From assembly GCA_964016875.1 (NCBI GenBank), contig OZ024718.1:5771001-5835000 (forward strand): DNA of 64,000 nt, given 5' to 3'. Below, in pieces: positions 31,880-43,540 of this stretch. The translations under genes and the position numbers were made by a program. The DNA is from Fallopia convolvulus (Eukaryota > Streptophyta > Magnoliopsida > Caryophyllales > Polygonaceae). A model generated the notes under the pieces. That model was not told the DNA's origin, ran no database searches, and was given only the letters and a program-made list of their open reading frames with translations. Within the stretch, counting starts at the first letter, position 1. Each line of letters starts with the position of its first letter.

Positions 31880-34350
31880 TTATTACATTAAACAAACCTC
31901 ATCACTATTTATAAAACCTCTTTACAACATATTTAAGACTAACAAAACAGAAACACAAAGACTAGCTAATAATACCCAACTAAACCCAGTACCATTCACC
32001 AACGACAATAACTGTCATTTGGGTATTAAAGTCTAAAGAGTATGAAAATAAAAAATGTGATATTCGGTACAATCATTGTAATGGAAAGAAAAAACCTAAG
32101 ATGTCTGGAAATTAATGGCCAATAACGACAAAACGAATATACACAACACATTTTTAGTAAAGACATGACATGTTCCTCGACTTATAAGCATTGTAGAAGC
32201 TCAACAAAGCTCAAACCATTTCACCAACAATGATAACTACCTTTTGAGACAACATATTTAAGCCTAAAAGAACAAAAACACGAAGACTAGCTAATACAAA
32301 CTAAATCCATACCATTCACCAACGACAATAACTACTATTTGGGTATTAAAGTCTAACAGGTATGAAAACCAAAAAGCCGATATCCGGTACAATTATTATA
32401 ATGGAAAGACAAACCTAAGATGTTTGGAAATTAATTGCAATAACGAAAATTTTATCACTTTTCAAAAAAAAAATGTCAATAACGACAAAACGAATGTACA
32501 CAACACATTTTTAGCAAAGAAATGACATGCTCCTCAACTTATAAGCATTGTAGAAACTCGACAAAGCTCAAACCATTTCACCAACAATGATAACTACCTT
32601 TTGATACAACATATTAAGACTAAAAGAACAAAAACATGAAGACTAGCTAACACCAACTAAACCTAAACCATTCACCAACGACAATAACTACCGTTTGGGT
32701 ATTATAGTCTAAGGAGTATGAAAACCAAAAATCCGATATCCGGTACAATCATTAAAATGGAAAGAAAAAAAATCTAAGATGTGTGGAAATTAATTGCCAA
32801 TAACGATAAAACGAATGTACAAAACACATTTTCAGCAAAGATATGAAACGTTCCTACAATTTGTAAGCATTGTAGAAGCTCATATTGTTTCACAAATAGT
32901 AACAACAAAACTCAAACCATTTCACCAACGATGATAACTATCTTTTGAGTCATCATATTTAAGACTAAAAGAACGAAAACACAAAGACCAACTAATACCA
33001 ATTAAACCCATACCATTCATAAAAGACACTAACTACCATTTGGGCATTAAAGTCTAAGCAGTATGAAAACTAAAAATCTGATATCCGATATAATCATTAT
33101 AACAGAAACAAAAAGCCTAAGATGCTTGGAAATTAATTGCCAATAACGACAAAACGAATGTACAAAACACATTTTTAGCAAAGACATGACATGCTCCTCA
33201 ACTTATAGGTATTGTAAAAGCTCGACAAAGCTCAAACCATTTCACCAATAACGATAACTACCTTTTGATACAACATATTAAGACTAAAAGAACAAAAACA
33301 TGAAGACTAGCTAATACCAACTAAACCCAAACCATTCACCAACGACAATAACTACCATTTGGGTATTAAAGTCTAAGGAGTATGAAAACCAAACATCTGA
33401 TATCCAGTACAATCATTATGATGGAAAGAAAAAAACCTAAGATGTGTGGAACTTAATTGCCAAAACGACAAAACGAATTTACAAAACAGATTTTTAGCAA
33501 AGACATGAAAGTTCCTACAATTTGTAAGCATTGTAAAATCTCATATTGTTTCATAAATATACTCAAATAGTAACAACAAAACTCAAACCATTTCACCAAC
33601 GACGATAACTATCTTTTGAGACAACATATTTAAGACTAAAAGAACAAAAACACGAAGACCAGCTAATACCAGTTAAACCCATACCATTCACAAAAGACAA
33701 TAACTACCATTTGGGTATTAAAGTCTAAGGAGTATGAGAAATCCGATATCCGGTACATACATTATAACATAAGGAAAAAAAACCTAAGATGTTTGGAAAT
33801 CAATTGCCAATAACGACAAAACGAATGTACAAAACACATTTTCAGCAAAGACACGAAATGTTCCTACAATTTATAAGCATTGTAGAAGCTCATACCGCTT
33901 CACAAACTGTAACAACAAAGCTCAAACCATTTCACCAATGATGATAACTACCTTTTTAGACAACATATTAAGATTAAAAGAACATAAACACGAAGACTAG
34001 CTAGTACCAACTAATCTCGTATCATTCACCAACGACGATAACTACTATTTGGGTATTAAAGTAAGGAGTATGAAAAATGGATCCTTGATGACGACAACAA
34101 ATCAAAATTGAACAATGCATGAGTCAACTTATAACTAAAAGTCTGATGTCCGTTCGTTATAACGGAAACAAAAACACCTAAGATGTCTAGAAATCAGTTG
34201 TCAATAACGACATAACTAATGTATACAACACATTATTAGCAAAGACATGACGTACTTCTACAAACATTGAAGCTCATACCGTTTGTGAAACGGTATCAAA
34301 CGGTAACAACAAAACTCAAACCATTTCACCAACGACAACAACTACCTTTT
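31880..34350. repeat. Tandem array of about seven 320-356 bp units
   Basis: The word ACCATTCACC followed by AACGACAATAACTA, or a close variant, begins units near 31991, 32311, 32667, 33012, 33331, 33683 and 34021, giving steps of 320, 356, 345, 319, 352 and 338 bp. Each unit also repeats ACTACCATTTGGGTATTAAAG, TCCGATATCCGGTAC, AACGACAAAACGAATGTAC and a second half-copy, CATTTCACCAACGATGATAA. There is no coding capacity. The array ends about 400 bp from the stop codon of the dehydratase gene. Confidence 0.92.
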
Positions 34351-34744
34351 GGAACAATGGCCAAGTACACAAAATCAATTGTGATAACAACAAAACCATC
34401 AAAACCACAACAATAATTGGAGTTCACTTCTTACAAACCAAAAATGGAGTAATGAGAATCACACCTTTTACAAGCATAGCAAAAGCAACCCCACTCTTGG
34501 TTCTTCCCCTTATTTCAAGGGAGTCCATACTTCATTCACAAGTACACTTGCATTTTTCTCTTAAATTTACAAACCATCAATTTCCCCCCAAACTAACACA
34601 ATGTGATGATTTATAACAATAAAATAAGAGAAAAATCTCTTTGTTTATACCCAATTGACGGTTGGTAACTAAATTCTGGAGCTCTGAACAGTAAAGATAA
34701 GATTGAACAAAAATTAAAAAGAAAACAAAAACAGAGGAGAGATG
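34351..34744 (-). other. Probable 3' UTR/downstream region of the dehydratase gene
   Basis: AT-rich, non-coding. It lies between the gene's stop codon and the tandem array. No single polyadenylation site can be chosen. Confidence 0.5.
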
Positions 34745-36007
34745 CTAATCTCCCCGTGACGGACACCATGGCGTCATATCCATGGGATAACTGCCCAGAA
34801 CCCTCAAGAAGGAAGTGAACTCTTGGACCTCCGCAAGCGCGTTCTGCGCACGCGTCTCCGCCATGGACGCTTCAAAATCCACATAGAAGAGGTACTCAAA
34901 ATGCTTCGCCGTGCCTACATTCGTGTCGTCCACCAGCCTAATCGGCCGGTTCCGGTGAGGCCGACTCTCGATTTTCGTCAGCGAGATGTTCCTGAAGGCG
35001 AACGCCGACAACACCTTGAAGAGCACCGACGTCCCTTCCTTGTCGTGAGCGAAGACGATGCTGGTCTTGAACGGCCGATCGGTGCGGGGAATGATCGGCT
35101 CACGCGCGAGCATCACGAACCGCGTCACGTTCCCGGAGTCGTCCTGGATGCCGTCGGCGAGGATCTGCAGGCCGTAGAGCTCGGCGGCGCGCGCGGAGGC
35201 GATCGCAGCCGTGTCCCGGAGGTTGTTCACGGAGACGTACTCGGCGGCGCCGGCGGTGTCGTCGACGGCCTCGCGCGTGACGTTCAGGCCGAGTTTGGTG
35301 AGCGTGTGCTCGCATTGAGCGAGGGCCTGGGGGTGCGAGATCACGCGCGAGAGGTACTCCTTGCGGACCCCTGGAAGCCCCAGGAGGCAATGGTGGACGG
35401 GGAGCTGGACCTCGCCGACGATGTGGAGGCGGTGGCGGAGGAGCAGGTCGTAGTTCCGGTGGATCGATCCGCCGAGGGAGTTCTCCACGGGGAGCACAGC
35501 GCGATCGGCGATCCAAAGCTCAACGGCCTGGAACGCGACCTCGAACTGGTCACAAGGAATGGCTTCGCATCCAGGATACGCCTTCCCGGCGGCGGCTTCG
35601 GAGTACGCGCCAGGGACTCCCTGGTAGGCGACGCGGAGCGTGGAGCCGTGCATCGGCGCCGGAGAGAGGTCGGAGGACAGCGGTTTGGGGAGATTCGCCG
35701 GCACGGTGGTTGTAGCCGCTACGGGGACCAGATCTAGGGTTTTGTGGCCGTTAACCGCGGCAATTGGCTCGGACGAGCCACTTTCGCCGCCGCCGCCTTG
35801 CTGCTGGGAGATGACCTTGCTGGAGAGGATTGCGCAGGAGCTCTTCCAGTCGGCGCCGCTCATCACGCCGACGTTGGAGATGTTGTAAACGCACTGGACA
35901 GCGATTCGACTCGGTCCGAGTCGCTGGTGCGTCATCGGACGCGGCCGAGCCATCAGAGGCTTCAGATTTGGGGCATTCGGTGGCGGCGTCAGTACCTGCA
36001 TTTTCAC
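34745..36007 (-). CDS. ADT: Arogenate/prephenate dehydratase, plastidial
   Basis: Converts arogenate (and possibly prephenate) to phenylalanine (or phenylpyruvate), the last step of plant phenylalanine synthesis. It is a single uninterrupted exon of 420 codons, the normal length for the family. Residues 1 to about 120 are a serine-, alanine- and proline-rich plastid transit region. The catalytic prephenate-dehydratase fold runs from about 124 ([14 protein letters not shown]) through PVENSLGGS (173-181) and [10 protein letters not shown] to the GNVTRF motif (292-297; TRF is the catalytic signature). The regulatory ACT domain (about 312-405) contains ESRP (347-350), which binds phenylalanine for feedback inhibition. 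The lack of introns suggests the ADT3-ADT6 type rather than the multi-exon ADT1/2 type. The body is much richer in GC than its surroundings, which is why long antisense frames appear. Whether it prefers arogenate or prephenate cannot be decided from sequence alone. Confidence 0.96.
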   Translation of the reverse strand: MKMQVLTPPPNAPNLKPLMARPRPMTHQRLGPSRIAVQCVYNISNVGVMSGADWKSSCAILSSKVISQQQGGGGESGSSEPIAAVNGHKTLDLVPVAATTTVPANLPKPLSSDLSPAPMHGSTLRVAYQGVPGAYSEAAAGKAYPGCEAIPCDQFEVAFQAVELWIADRAVLPVENSLGGSIHRNYDLLLRHRLHIVGEVQLPVHHCLLGLPGVRKEYLSRVISHPQALAQCEHTLTKLGLNVTREAVDDTAGAAEYVSVNNLRDTAAIASARAAELYGLQILADGIQDDSGNVTRFVMLAREPIIPRTDRPFKTSIVFAHDKEGTSVLFKVLSAFAFRNISLTKIESRPHRNRPIRLVDDTNVGTAKHFEYLFYVDFEASMAETRAQNALAEVQEFTSFLRVLGSYPMDMTPWCPSRGD

Positions 36008-36170
36008 AATCTCTTCTCCTTTCCAAATCGAAATCGAAAAGCTAGATCGGAATCGGGATCCAATTCGATTCGATTCGCCCTAATTAATGTAGGATTTTTT
36101 GGGTTCTGTGTAATTATCTCAGCTTTCAGTTGTTGTTGAAGCTGAGAGAGAAAGGGGACAGATGAGAGGG

Positions 36171-36178
36171 TTTATATA
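36171..36178 (-). promoter_or_regulatory. TATA box of the dehydratase gene
   Basis: Minus-strand TATATAAA lies about 165 bp upstream of the ATG. Initiation about 30 bp downstream would give a 5' UTR of roughly 130-140 bases (36008 to about 36145), which contains GA-rich sequence and no upstream ATG that I noticed on the minus strand. Confidence 0.6.
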
Positions 36179-37695
36179 TGAAGTGCGATGAGGGGTAGGA
36201 GGCGAAGAGAGGGTTAGGTGTGAGATTTGACTGAACCACCACAAAAACGCATACGCCCTTTCGTTCAGCTTTTTCGAGGGAAGCGCTCAGTCTTATCTAA
36301 ATAAAAACTATATTATTTTTTTATTCATTTTATGGTTGGTAACGGGTCCAATATAGAATAAAATATCAATATTTCTGAATGGTCAATGAGCCAAAATGTA
36401 TTTGTTCAAATCTCACCTTTTTCCGGTTCATAGTTACTCTACAATTTACTGTATTTAATTAAATAGATTTCTTTTTGTAAATGTTATGAAACATGAATGA
36501 TGGTATTAATTTGGTATGTTGATAATTAATGAAATGTACAACGTGTGTGTAAATATCAAATGAAGATATTTTTTCTTGTTCATTAGTAGATAAATTCAAT
36601 GTACAACGTGTGTAAATTTGCACAAGGATTGGAAGTGGGAACATAATATATGTTCAATTGTACGCGGCACCAAGACGAAGTTTGAACATTCACTCTTGGA
36701 TCATTTTTACTAATCCAAAATTTAACTTTGGTTCACTCAACAAAAGGATATGCATTGGATTGATTTTATAAGTTATAACGTTCCTTTAATGGTTTTTAAG
36801 AAACTACTGGTATATTTTATTTATGATTCGAGTACGTTATTGTAGCCGAAACTTTGTGTTCGAATCTACTTATATTTTGCTTGCGTGATTTGATAGATGT
36901 CGATTAGTGACACTTACGTCTTAAAATGGTAGATATGAATGTTATGTATGTGTATGAATTATGAAGTAAAATGACGATATTTGTTTGGTTGTCAGACCGG
37001 GGAGTAGCATACTTGAACTTACATAAGATAGGAACTAAAATGTTTAACCAAAAAAGGTATTATACTAACTTGTGTAAGATGATGGACATATAGAAGATAT
37101 AGTACATAAAAATATCAAATTTGATTTTTAGTAATGTTAAGTAATTAAGATACAAAATGAAAGTGGAATAAGCTTTTAAATTATTATTGGCCGAGCAATA
37201 TGCCACGTTATGACAAGCACCACCTCTTGTCTAACCTGCCTGCCTCTTCCCTCTATGTGCCACAAATTTTTCCTCGGTGCATTTTGGACAGAAAACGTGT
37301 ATTGTTTTATAAAATATTTTTAATATTTAGAAAACTGGACCACAACAAAAAATTAGATTGTCTGGTCATATTCGGAATCATAAAGCTTATGAATCATGAT
37401 AAAATATCGCAACCCTAGTTTCGAATCTAGGGAAGAACAACATACAATCTAAGCTATAGACAAAAATAGAAAGAAATGAAAAACAGGAAGAACAGTAAAT
37501 GGTAACCGATTCGGATCAAGAGAATCTTACTCCAGGAGTCTCAGTTGGGAGAGACCAACCAAAATTCCACTAAATTTTTCGTAAAGGTTAGGAAAACGGC
37601 TACACAAATCTAGAAAGGTGGCAAACACTTGTGCAAACAAAAGAAAACAACATAAATATGGAAGAACAAAGAAGCAATCAAAAGGAATGCAAGGC
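36179..37695. other. Upstream and intergenic region
   Basis: AT-rich, with no gene or element recognised. The first few hundred bases are presumably the dehydratase promoter. Confidence 0.5.
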
Positions 37696-37863
37696 AAGGG
37701 ATCTCATATAGGGTTTCGGCCTCCTATCAGGCTGACAAAACTTGAGATGAAGCTTTGTTGATGTCGCCGATCATGGATCAAGGGATCTCATATAGGGTTT
37801 CGGCCTCCTATCAGGCTGACAAAACTTGAGACGAAGCTTTGTTGATGTCGTCGATCACGGATC
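37696..37863 (+). repeat. 84-bp tandem duplication
   Basis: AAGGGATCTCATATAGGG starts at 37696 and again at 37780. The two 84-bp copies differ at only a few bases. Confidence 0.9.
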
Positions 37864-37936
37864 TCCACGAGATAGACTCGCCTTCGTATTCTCCGGCGAG
37901 ATCTTCACCGCTAGGGCCCTCCCTCCCTCTCTTCTT

Positions 37937-37938
<2 letters not shown>

Positions 37939-37986
<48 letters not shown>
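37939..37986 (+). repeat. (CT)24 microsatellite
   Basis: Uninterrupted CT dinucleotides for 48 bp, preceded by a CT-rich tract. Confidence 0.97.
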
Positions 37987-37989
<3 letters not shown>

Positions 37990-38469
37990 AGAAATGGCAC
38001 ATCAAGTTATAAGCTCTCATTCCTTATCTCAAGTATAAATAGCTAGGGCAAAAGGAGTCACGAAACGCTACATTTCACTTAAAGTTGGAAAAGTTTCACC
38101 GCCATGGACCTGGATCAACTTAATGTGCTCGACAGGATTACCAAGCCTATTAAACAAGCCCAAGATAAAGATGTTACCTCCGAAACAGGTTTTAATCCAG
38201 GGAAGCAACACCTTATCTTGAACTCGGTTTAATGACTCGATTCAGCTTACTAAACCCAATTTTCTCCCAATGTCATATGTCTACCTAACCTTTTAGGATA
38301 ATATGTCATGTCACTTTCTTGGTCACTAGCCTTAAACATGGTTCAGTAATTCATAACAATATGCCATCCTAAACCAAGTTTTAGCACTAGAAGTAATCTT
38401 TCAAAAAAATATTTTTAGTGGATTTGAAAAGGTTTCCTTTTCAAAATTGACAAAACTTTCCCATGTCTT

Positions 38470-39206
38470 ACGCTACATTATTGATGCGGAGGTGATCCCT
38501 GCAAAAGACAAACTTGTTTGAAAGAACAATTTTTATCCAAAAGCTAGCATGGTTTTCACCTCTAGGTATTTTCTTCACGTTGATTTCTTGGTCCTCGACT
38601 TGTCGTCTTATATAGTGGTACCTCACATCTATATGTTTTGTCTTCTCATGATTGACATGGTCTTTTCATAAGTGTGAACCACTCTGACTATCTATGAAAA
38701 GAGTGGGCAAGTATGTTTTGACTTCTATTTAACTGAGTAGTCTCTTTTGAGGCCTCAGTAGCTGCTATATACTCTACCTCGACGGAGAAGAGTGCAACTT
38801 GGGAATGTTGATGGGATTTCCATGAAATGCAATTTCATGCCGAGCTATAGAAATATGCAATAGTAGACTTTCTGGTGTTCTTGTTACTGGCATAATTCGA
38901 GTCCACATAATCTTGTAGGTGAGTTCTCAGACTATGATCAGATTATATATAAGGCCTATGTTCACTGTTCCTTTTACATATCTCATTAAATATTTCATGG
39001 CAACATAGAGTTTTTCACTTGGGTTTTGACATGTAACATCTTAATACAGAAATTATAAAAGCTATGTTAGGCCTAGTACAATACAATATGGGATACATCG
39101 CACTTCCTACAAATGCATTACATGGAACTAACTCCATCTTTTTTATCTTCAATAGTGGTAGCACAATCTTCTTTGAGAACTCTAGATGCATAGGGATGGA
39201 AATCAT
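38470..39206 (-). pseudogene. Ty1/copia reverse transcriptase-RNase H fragment
   Basis: The minus strand reads FVGSAMYPILYCTRPNIAF then YMSKPK (end of copia RT), followed after stops by a DYVDSNYASNKNTRKST-type block, ISWKSHQHSQVALF, VEVEYIAATEASKE and an H-V-R-Y-like end. The order is that of copia RT into RNase H. Several stops and frameshifts mark it as dead. Confidence 0.8.
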
Positions 39207-39669
39207 CCATGGATGGCCGATTCATCCGCACACATGATCCAAATATACGAATAAAAACCGATCTGAGACGGGGGATGGATTGGTGACGAATGGATTGAAT
39301 AATTGGTGGGTCGAATAGGGGTACGATGAAGGTTCATCCGACTCACCACCTGATCCATCACCCACACAACCACCCGACCCGTTTCATCTGCTTATTAATT
39401 GTATATACACTTGAGTTTATTCTTTATTTTGTTTTAATGTATTGAATTTGTATAGAATATTTTATAAATTAAACTATTTTTTATATTCTATTAGGTTGGA
39501 TTTTAGATAATGGTTTATCTTTGTACTTGTTTTTTTTTATAGTTTTTATACATTACAAAAGTATTTATTATGGCGTAATATAACTTTTATACGTGTTTTG
39601 ATAGGATAAACCAAAAAAATACGTCAAATACAACACCCTATTATTTCACCCAACCCACCCGAAAACCTG
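39207..39669. other. Unassigned sequence between copia and LINE fragments
   Basis: Contains repeated GGATG/CATCC words near 39200-39370 and AT-rich sequence. No gene is supported. Confidence 0.4.
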
Positions 39670-39673
39670 ACTG

Positions 39674-41190
39674 ATGATGAATGGTTTTCACAAATTGAAG
39701 ATTGTCAATGAAGACTTGCTTGCTAAACAATCTTTGTGTTTGTTGCAAAATCCGACATTCCTTATTACTAGAGTATGGAAAGCCAAATATTATCCTCGCA
39801 CAAACATACTTGTTGCTAAGAGGGGCTACAATTTAAGTTTCACATGGTCTAGTGTGTGGGGAGCAAAATCATTATTGATTGATGGTTTGGCACGTCGAGT
39901 AGGAAATGGGGATACCATTTTGACAAGTTCAGATGCTTGGATACTCGTCGATATTGGTTTTCATTGTCCTAAAATTCCACTTCATTGTGATTCAACACAA
40001 TTGGTCTATCATTTTATTGATCATGCATCTCGAACTTGGAGTTCAAAACTTGTGCACCAACATTTTTCTTAGGAAGATGCTAAGGCTATTTTGAGCATTC
40101 CTTCATCCTCCAATTTTAGGTCAAATTTGTATATGTGGCCTTCAAATGCAAATGGTGTAGTCGGGCTATTGGTTTGGTACTTTGGGCCGAGTTGCAAATT
40201 CTACGACAACACAACCTTAGGTTATTGTTATTTGGCTCACTCTTTGGTCTTTGCAAGTGCCTCCAAAGTTGCATAATTTTGCTTGGCGTGCTATGACTGG
40301 ATCATTACCACTCAAAGTGCACCTCCATAGGCGAAATGTGGTGAACACACCTATTCGTGATCATTGCTCCTTACATGATGTAACATGTTGGCATGCTCTT
40401 AACCACTTTTCTGCATCTAAAAACATATGGGTGAATTCCTCACTTTCGCCACTCCTCTCAATTGCTTCCAATGTTGATTTAAGGAGATAATTGAGATGAT
40501 AGCGGATGTACATGGCTCAGATGGTGTAACTGATTTTTTTTCTCCTTCCTTGAGCGACATGGAGTCTTTGTAACCATCATATTTTTTGTGCATCAACTGG
40601 TGATGAGCAAGCTCAATGTATAGGTTTTCAGCATATGCTACTTGCTTGCACTAATGTTGGTGGAGGATCTACTCTTGCTATGCTACACCATACCCGTTCC
40701 CTTCAAAGGAGGATGCCCCTTGCTCCAAATTCTTTGAAGCTGAATATTGATGCCACATTAATCCCTAGAGTAGGGGTTGTGCTAGATATTTTTATTAAAG
40801 ATTCTTATGATTTCATTCAACTTGATGTTCCTAGAAGACATCTTATATCCTGGTCGGTTGAGATTGTGGAGGCTAAGGCTTTGGCTTATGGACTCACTTT
40901 ATTGCAGCAGTTTGGTACATGCTCGGAATATTGAAGTGGAGACACATTCACTATTTATGGTTCTAGGTCTCACTCATAAACGCTCTAACCTTTCCTATTT
41001 TGGAAGTGTTTTAGATTATATTTCTTTGCAATTATCATCTTTCTCTTTAGCTAATTATAATCATGTTAGTCGATCGGGCAAATACTGTTGCACAATATTT
41101 AGCACATCTTATCCCTTATTACGACATGAAACATTATATACTTCTGATATACCCCAGGGTTTATTAGCATTAGCTGAACTTGATATCTAA
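39674..41190 (+). pseudogene. L1-type LINE ORF2 3' fragment
   Basis: 39674-40072 encodes the end of the RT region (NEDLLAKQSLCLLQNP, VWKAKYYPRTN, GLARRVGNGDTI). About 40240-40490 encodes the zf-RVT-like segment (QVPPKLHNFAWRAMTGSLPLK). 40635-41190 encodes an RNase H-like tail (PNSLKLNIDATL, then WSVEIVEAKALAYGL) across a frameshift near 40930. Frames are broken between the parts. It is a truncated, old copy, and no clear tail or target duplication was found. Confidence 0.8.
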
Positions 41191-41778
41191 TAAAAATAGC
41201 ATATGTTTGATCTAACAAAAACAACTAATTTTACTTTTAGCAACAAGCATGAGAAAAAAAAAAACAAATTATTACAAAAAGATAGTGCAAAATTTTAAAA
41301 TAGATGAAATGTGGGGTAAAATTAGAAATAAAAAAAGGAACAAAACCTAAAGGAAAATTCCTTTTGGTGCCCTTACCCCTCAATTTTTGATATTTTCTTT
41401 TGGTGTCTTATTTTTTTATATTTCTTTTGGTGCCCCTCACCTTTTTCAAACGTTCCTCTTATAGTCTGAAGTTATCCAAATATTACTTCCGTCCATCCTT
41501 CTCCCTTTCTTATTAATTTTTAACTTTCAAAATAAAGTTCTAAATTAAATTAAAACAAAATAGGCCATCTTCCTTAATCTGACATTTCACATTCATTGAG
41601 TTTGCTTGAACGATGGACGACCACGCTGGTGAGGGAACATGCCGACGACGACGTAACTTTGCCGCATAGAGGTCTAACGACGACAATTCCCAACGAGTAG
41701 GCACGATGTTGTACCTCGACCCAATTTCACCTCCATATTCCCCTGACCATTAATTCAAAAAAATTGATTCATGGTAAG
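41191..41778. other. AT-rich intergenic sequence
   Basis: No gene recognised. A 29-bp segment starting at 41692 (AACGAGTAGGCAC...) recurs at 42831 on the other side of the solo LTR. Confidence 0.45.
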
Positions 41779-42821
41779 TGTTGGATCGTAAATGAGTTAG
41801 CAAGAGCTTGGGAACTGGCTGTTAAGCTGTTCCCAAGGCAGCGGAAGAAATAATCGCAAGTAGTTAAGACACTGAAGAAACACAGTTCCTTATAGAGGAA
41901 CCCCACTACAACCAACTAGTTGTATGGGTAAACCTCTACCTCCGCTTGGAGGATTTTGAATGAATTACTTATATTATTGATTTGTTCCTTAGTTACAAAC
42001 AGCCAGATTCAAACTTCTCTGTTCCTACGAGTTCTACCTAACTCTAGCAACACTAATGAATCTTCTCAACTGAGTTCCTAAGCGAACAACAATCTCTAAA
42101 TAAGTAACTCAAACCTTACACCAAATCGCAGTTCCCTTGCTCCTGGGAACTCGGCTTCACCGTCGTCGAGATCAGACACTCGCCGCCGGGGACTTCTCTT
42201 CTTCTTTTCTCTTTCTTCTGTTGTGGGTATTTGTGGGTTCTAGGAGAAGTGCTCAATCCGAGCACTATTCATTTGGCTTTATACTCGAGTGAACTTGGGC
42301 TTCAATTGCATCTTTCATTTGTGTCGGAAATGCCCTTTGCTTGATGCCCAAGTTGTACTTTCTTCACATGTGACTTTGATTTGAACTAGGTCAACTTCTT
42401 GAGATGATCGGACCGTTGGATCAATCGTGACAGTCTGCTCCTCAGACTGTGCCTTCATCCTGTCCAAGACAGGATCCCGTGATATGCGCTGATCGGTCCT
42501 TGTCTTCACATGTGGGTTCCCATATCGTGGGAACTGTCCTCTGCTGAGTTCCTTTGAGAGAAGCTCTTCATTGTATAAGCCTGTGTTCTCTGGGCATTCC
42601 TGGGAGTTCTCATTTCATGGGAACCTTCCTCTTCAGAGTTCCCTTGATGGGAACTCTTCATTGTGTGCTCATTCATGGAAGTTCTTTGCTAAACCTGTGT
42701 TCCTTAGAAATACTTGATCAAAGCACATTAGTTCCCTTATAGCGTTTGTCATTACCAAAACTCGGAGAACTGTATCGTTGATCCGATGTTTAGAACCAGA
42801 GGTCCCAACATCGTTCCAACA
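41779..42821. mobile_element. Solo LTR, 1043 bp, copia-like, with GTAAG target duplication
   Basis: TGTTGGATCG at the left and CGTTCCAACA at the right give perfect 5-bp and near-perfect longer inverted ends. The element is flanked on both sides by GTAAG (41774-41778 and 42822-42826). No internal region is present, so it arose by LTR-LTR recombination. The interior repeats GGGAACT/AGTTCCC words many times. Confidence 0.9.
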
Positions 42822-42960
42822 GTAAGTAGGAACGAGTAGGCACAATGTTGTACCTCGACCCTAAAACTAAAATAAAAGGCGGGATTGTTGGGTGGCCAAA
42901 AAAGTGGATTGTTGGGGCGCTATTGAGATTCAAACAAAGATCTCTCTACGTAGTATACAT

Positions 42961-43535
42961 CGGGCTGTAAATGAACAGAGACGTTCATGAGAAATTCGGT
43001 GTTCGGCTCGGTTAAATCTTGTTCGTGTTCGACTCGGTTTGTACATGAACCGAGCTTGAACACAATTTTAAGGCTCGAAAGATAAAAGAACTGAGCTTGA
43101 ACACAAGATAACTCGGCTCGTTTGCTCATGAGCAAACTCGATTATATACTCATGAGCAAGCTCAATTATACACTCATAAATAACTAGATTATACGTTCAT
43201 GATTAAGCTATACTATATATATTATATACAATATATAGTTTATGTTAAATTACACAGTTTTGGTGGTGTTTCTCAACCACGTAATATAAATTTTAGTTTT
43301 ATTTGCTTGTATAATTGATCAAGTAAACTAGTTGTTTACGGATTTGTCTCTCGAAGAAACTAAATGAGAGGTTCACGAGCAAGCTTGAGTTCAATGAACG
43401 ACATTTAAATGAACCAAGTTCAAACAAGATTTTAAGCTCGAACCAAGCTCGTGCTCGAACTCGAGCTCGTCTATTTTTAACCGAGCCGAGCATGAGCAAC
43501 TCAAAGCTCGACTCGGCTTGGTTCGATTACAACCC
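42961..43535. mobile_element. 575-bp non-autonomous DNA element with inverted ends
   Basis: Ends CGGGCTGTAAATGAAC and, inverted from the right, GGGTTGTAATCGAACC are similar, and both sides are flanked by TACAT (42956-42960 and 43536-43540). The interior is rich in GAGCTCG/CTCGGCTCG words that could fold extensively. It is a MITE-like type common in plant genomes. The superfamily is not decided. Confidence 0.7.
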
Positions 43536-43540
43536 TACAT

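Noticed and set aside
34823..35737. 304-codon ORF antisense to the dehydratase gene
   Set aside because: It is a mirror of the GC-rich dehydratase codons: arginine-, valine- and glycine-rich with no domain. The minus-strand frame has full family signatures.
37826..38038. ORF across the CT microsatellite
   Set aside because: Mostly a Leu-Ser run from the dinucleotide repeat.
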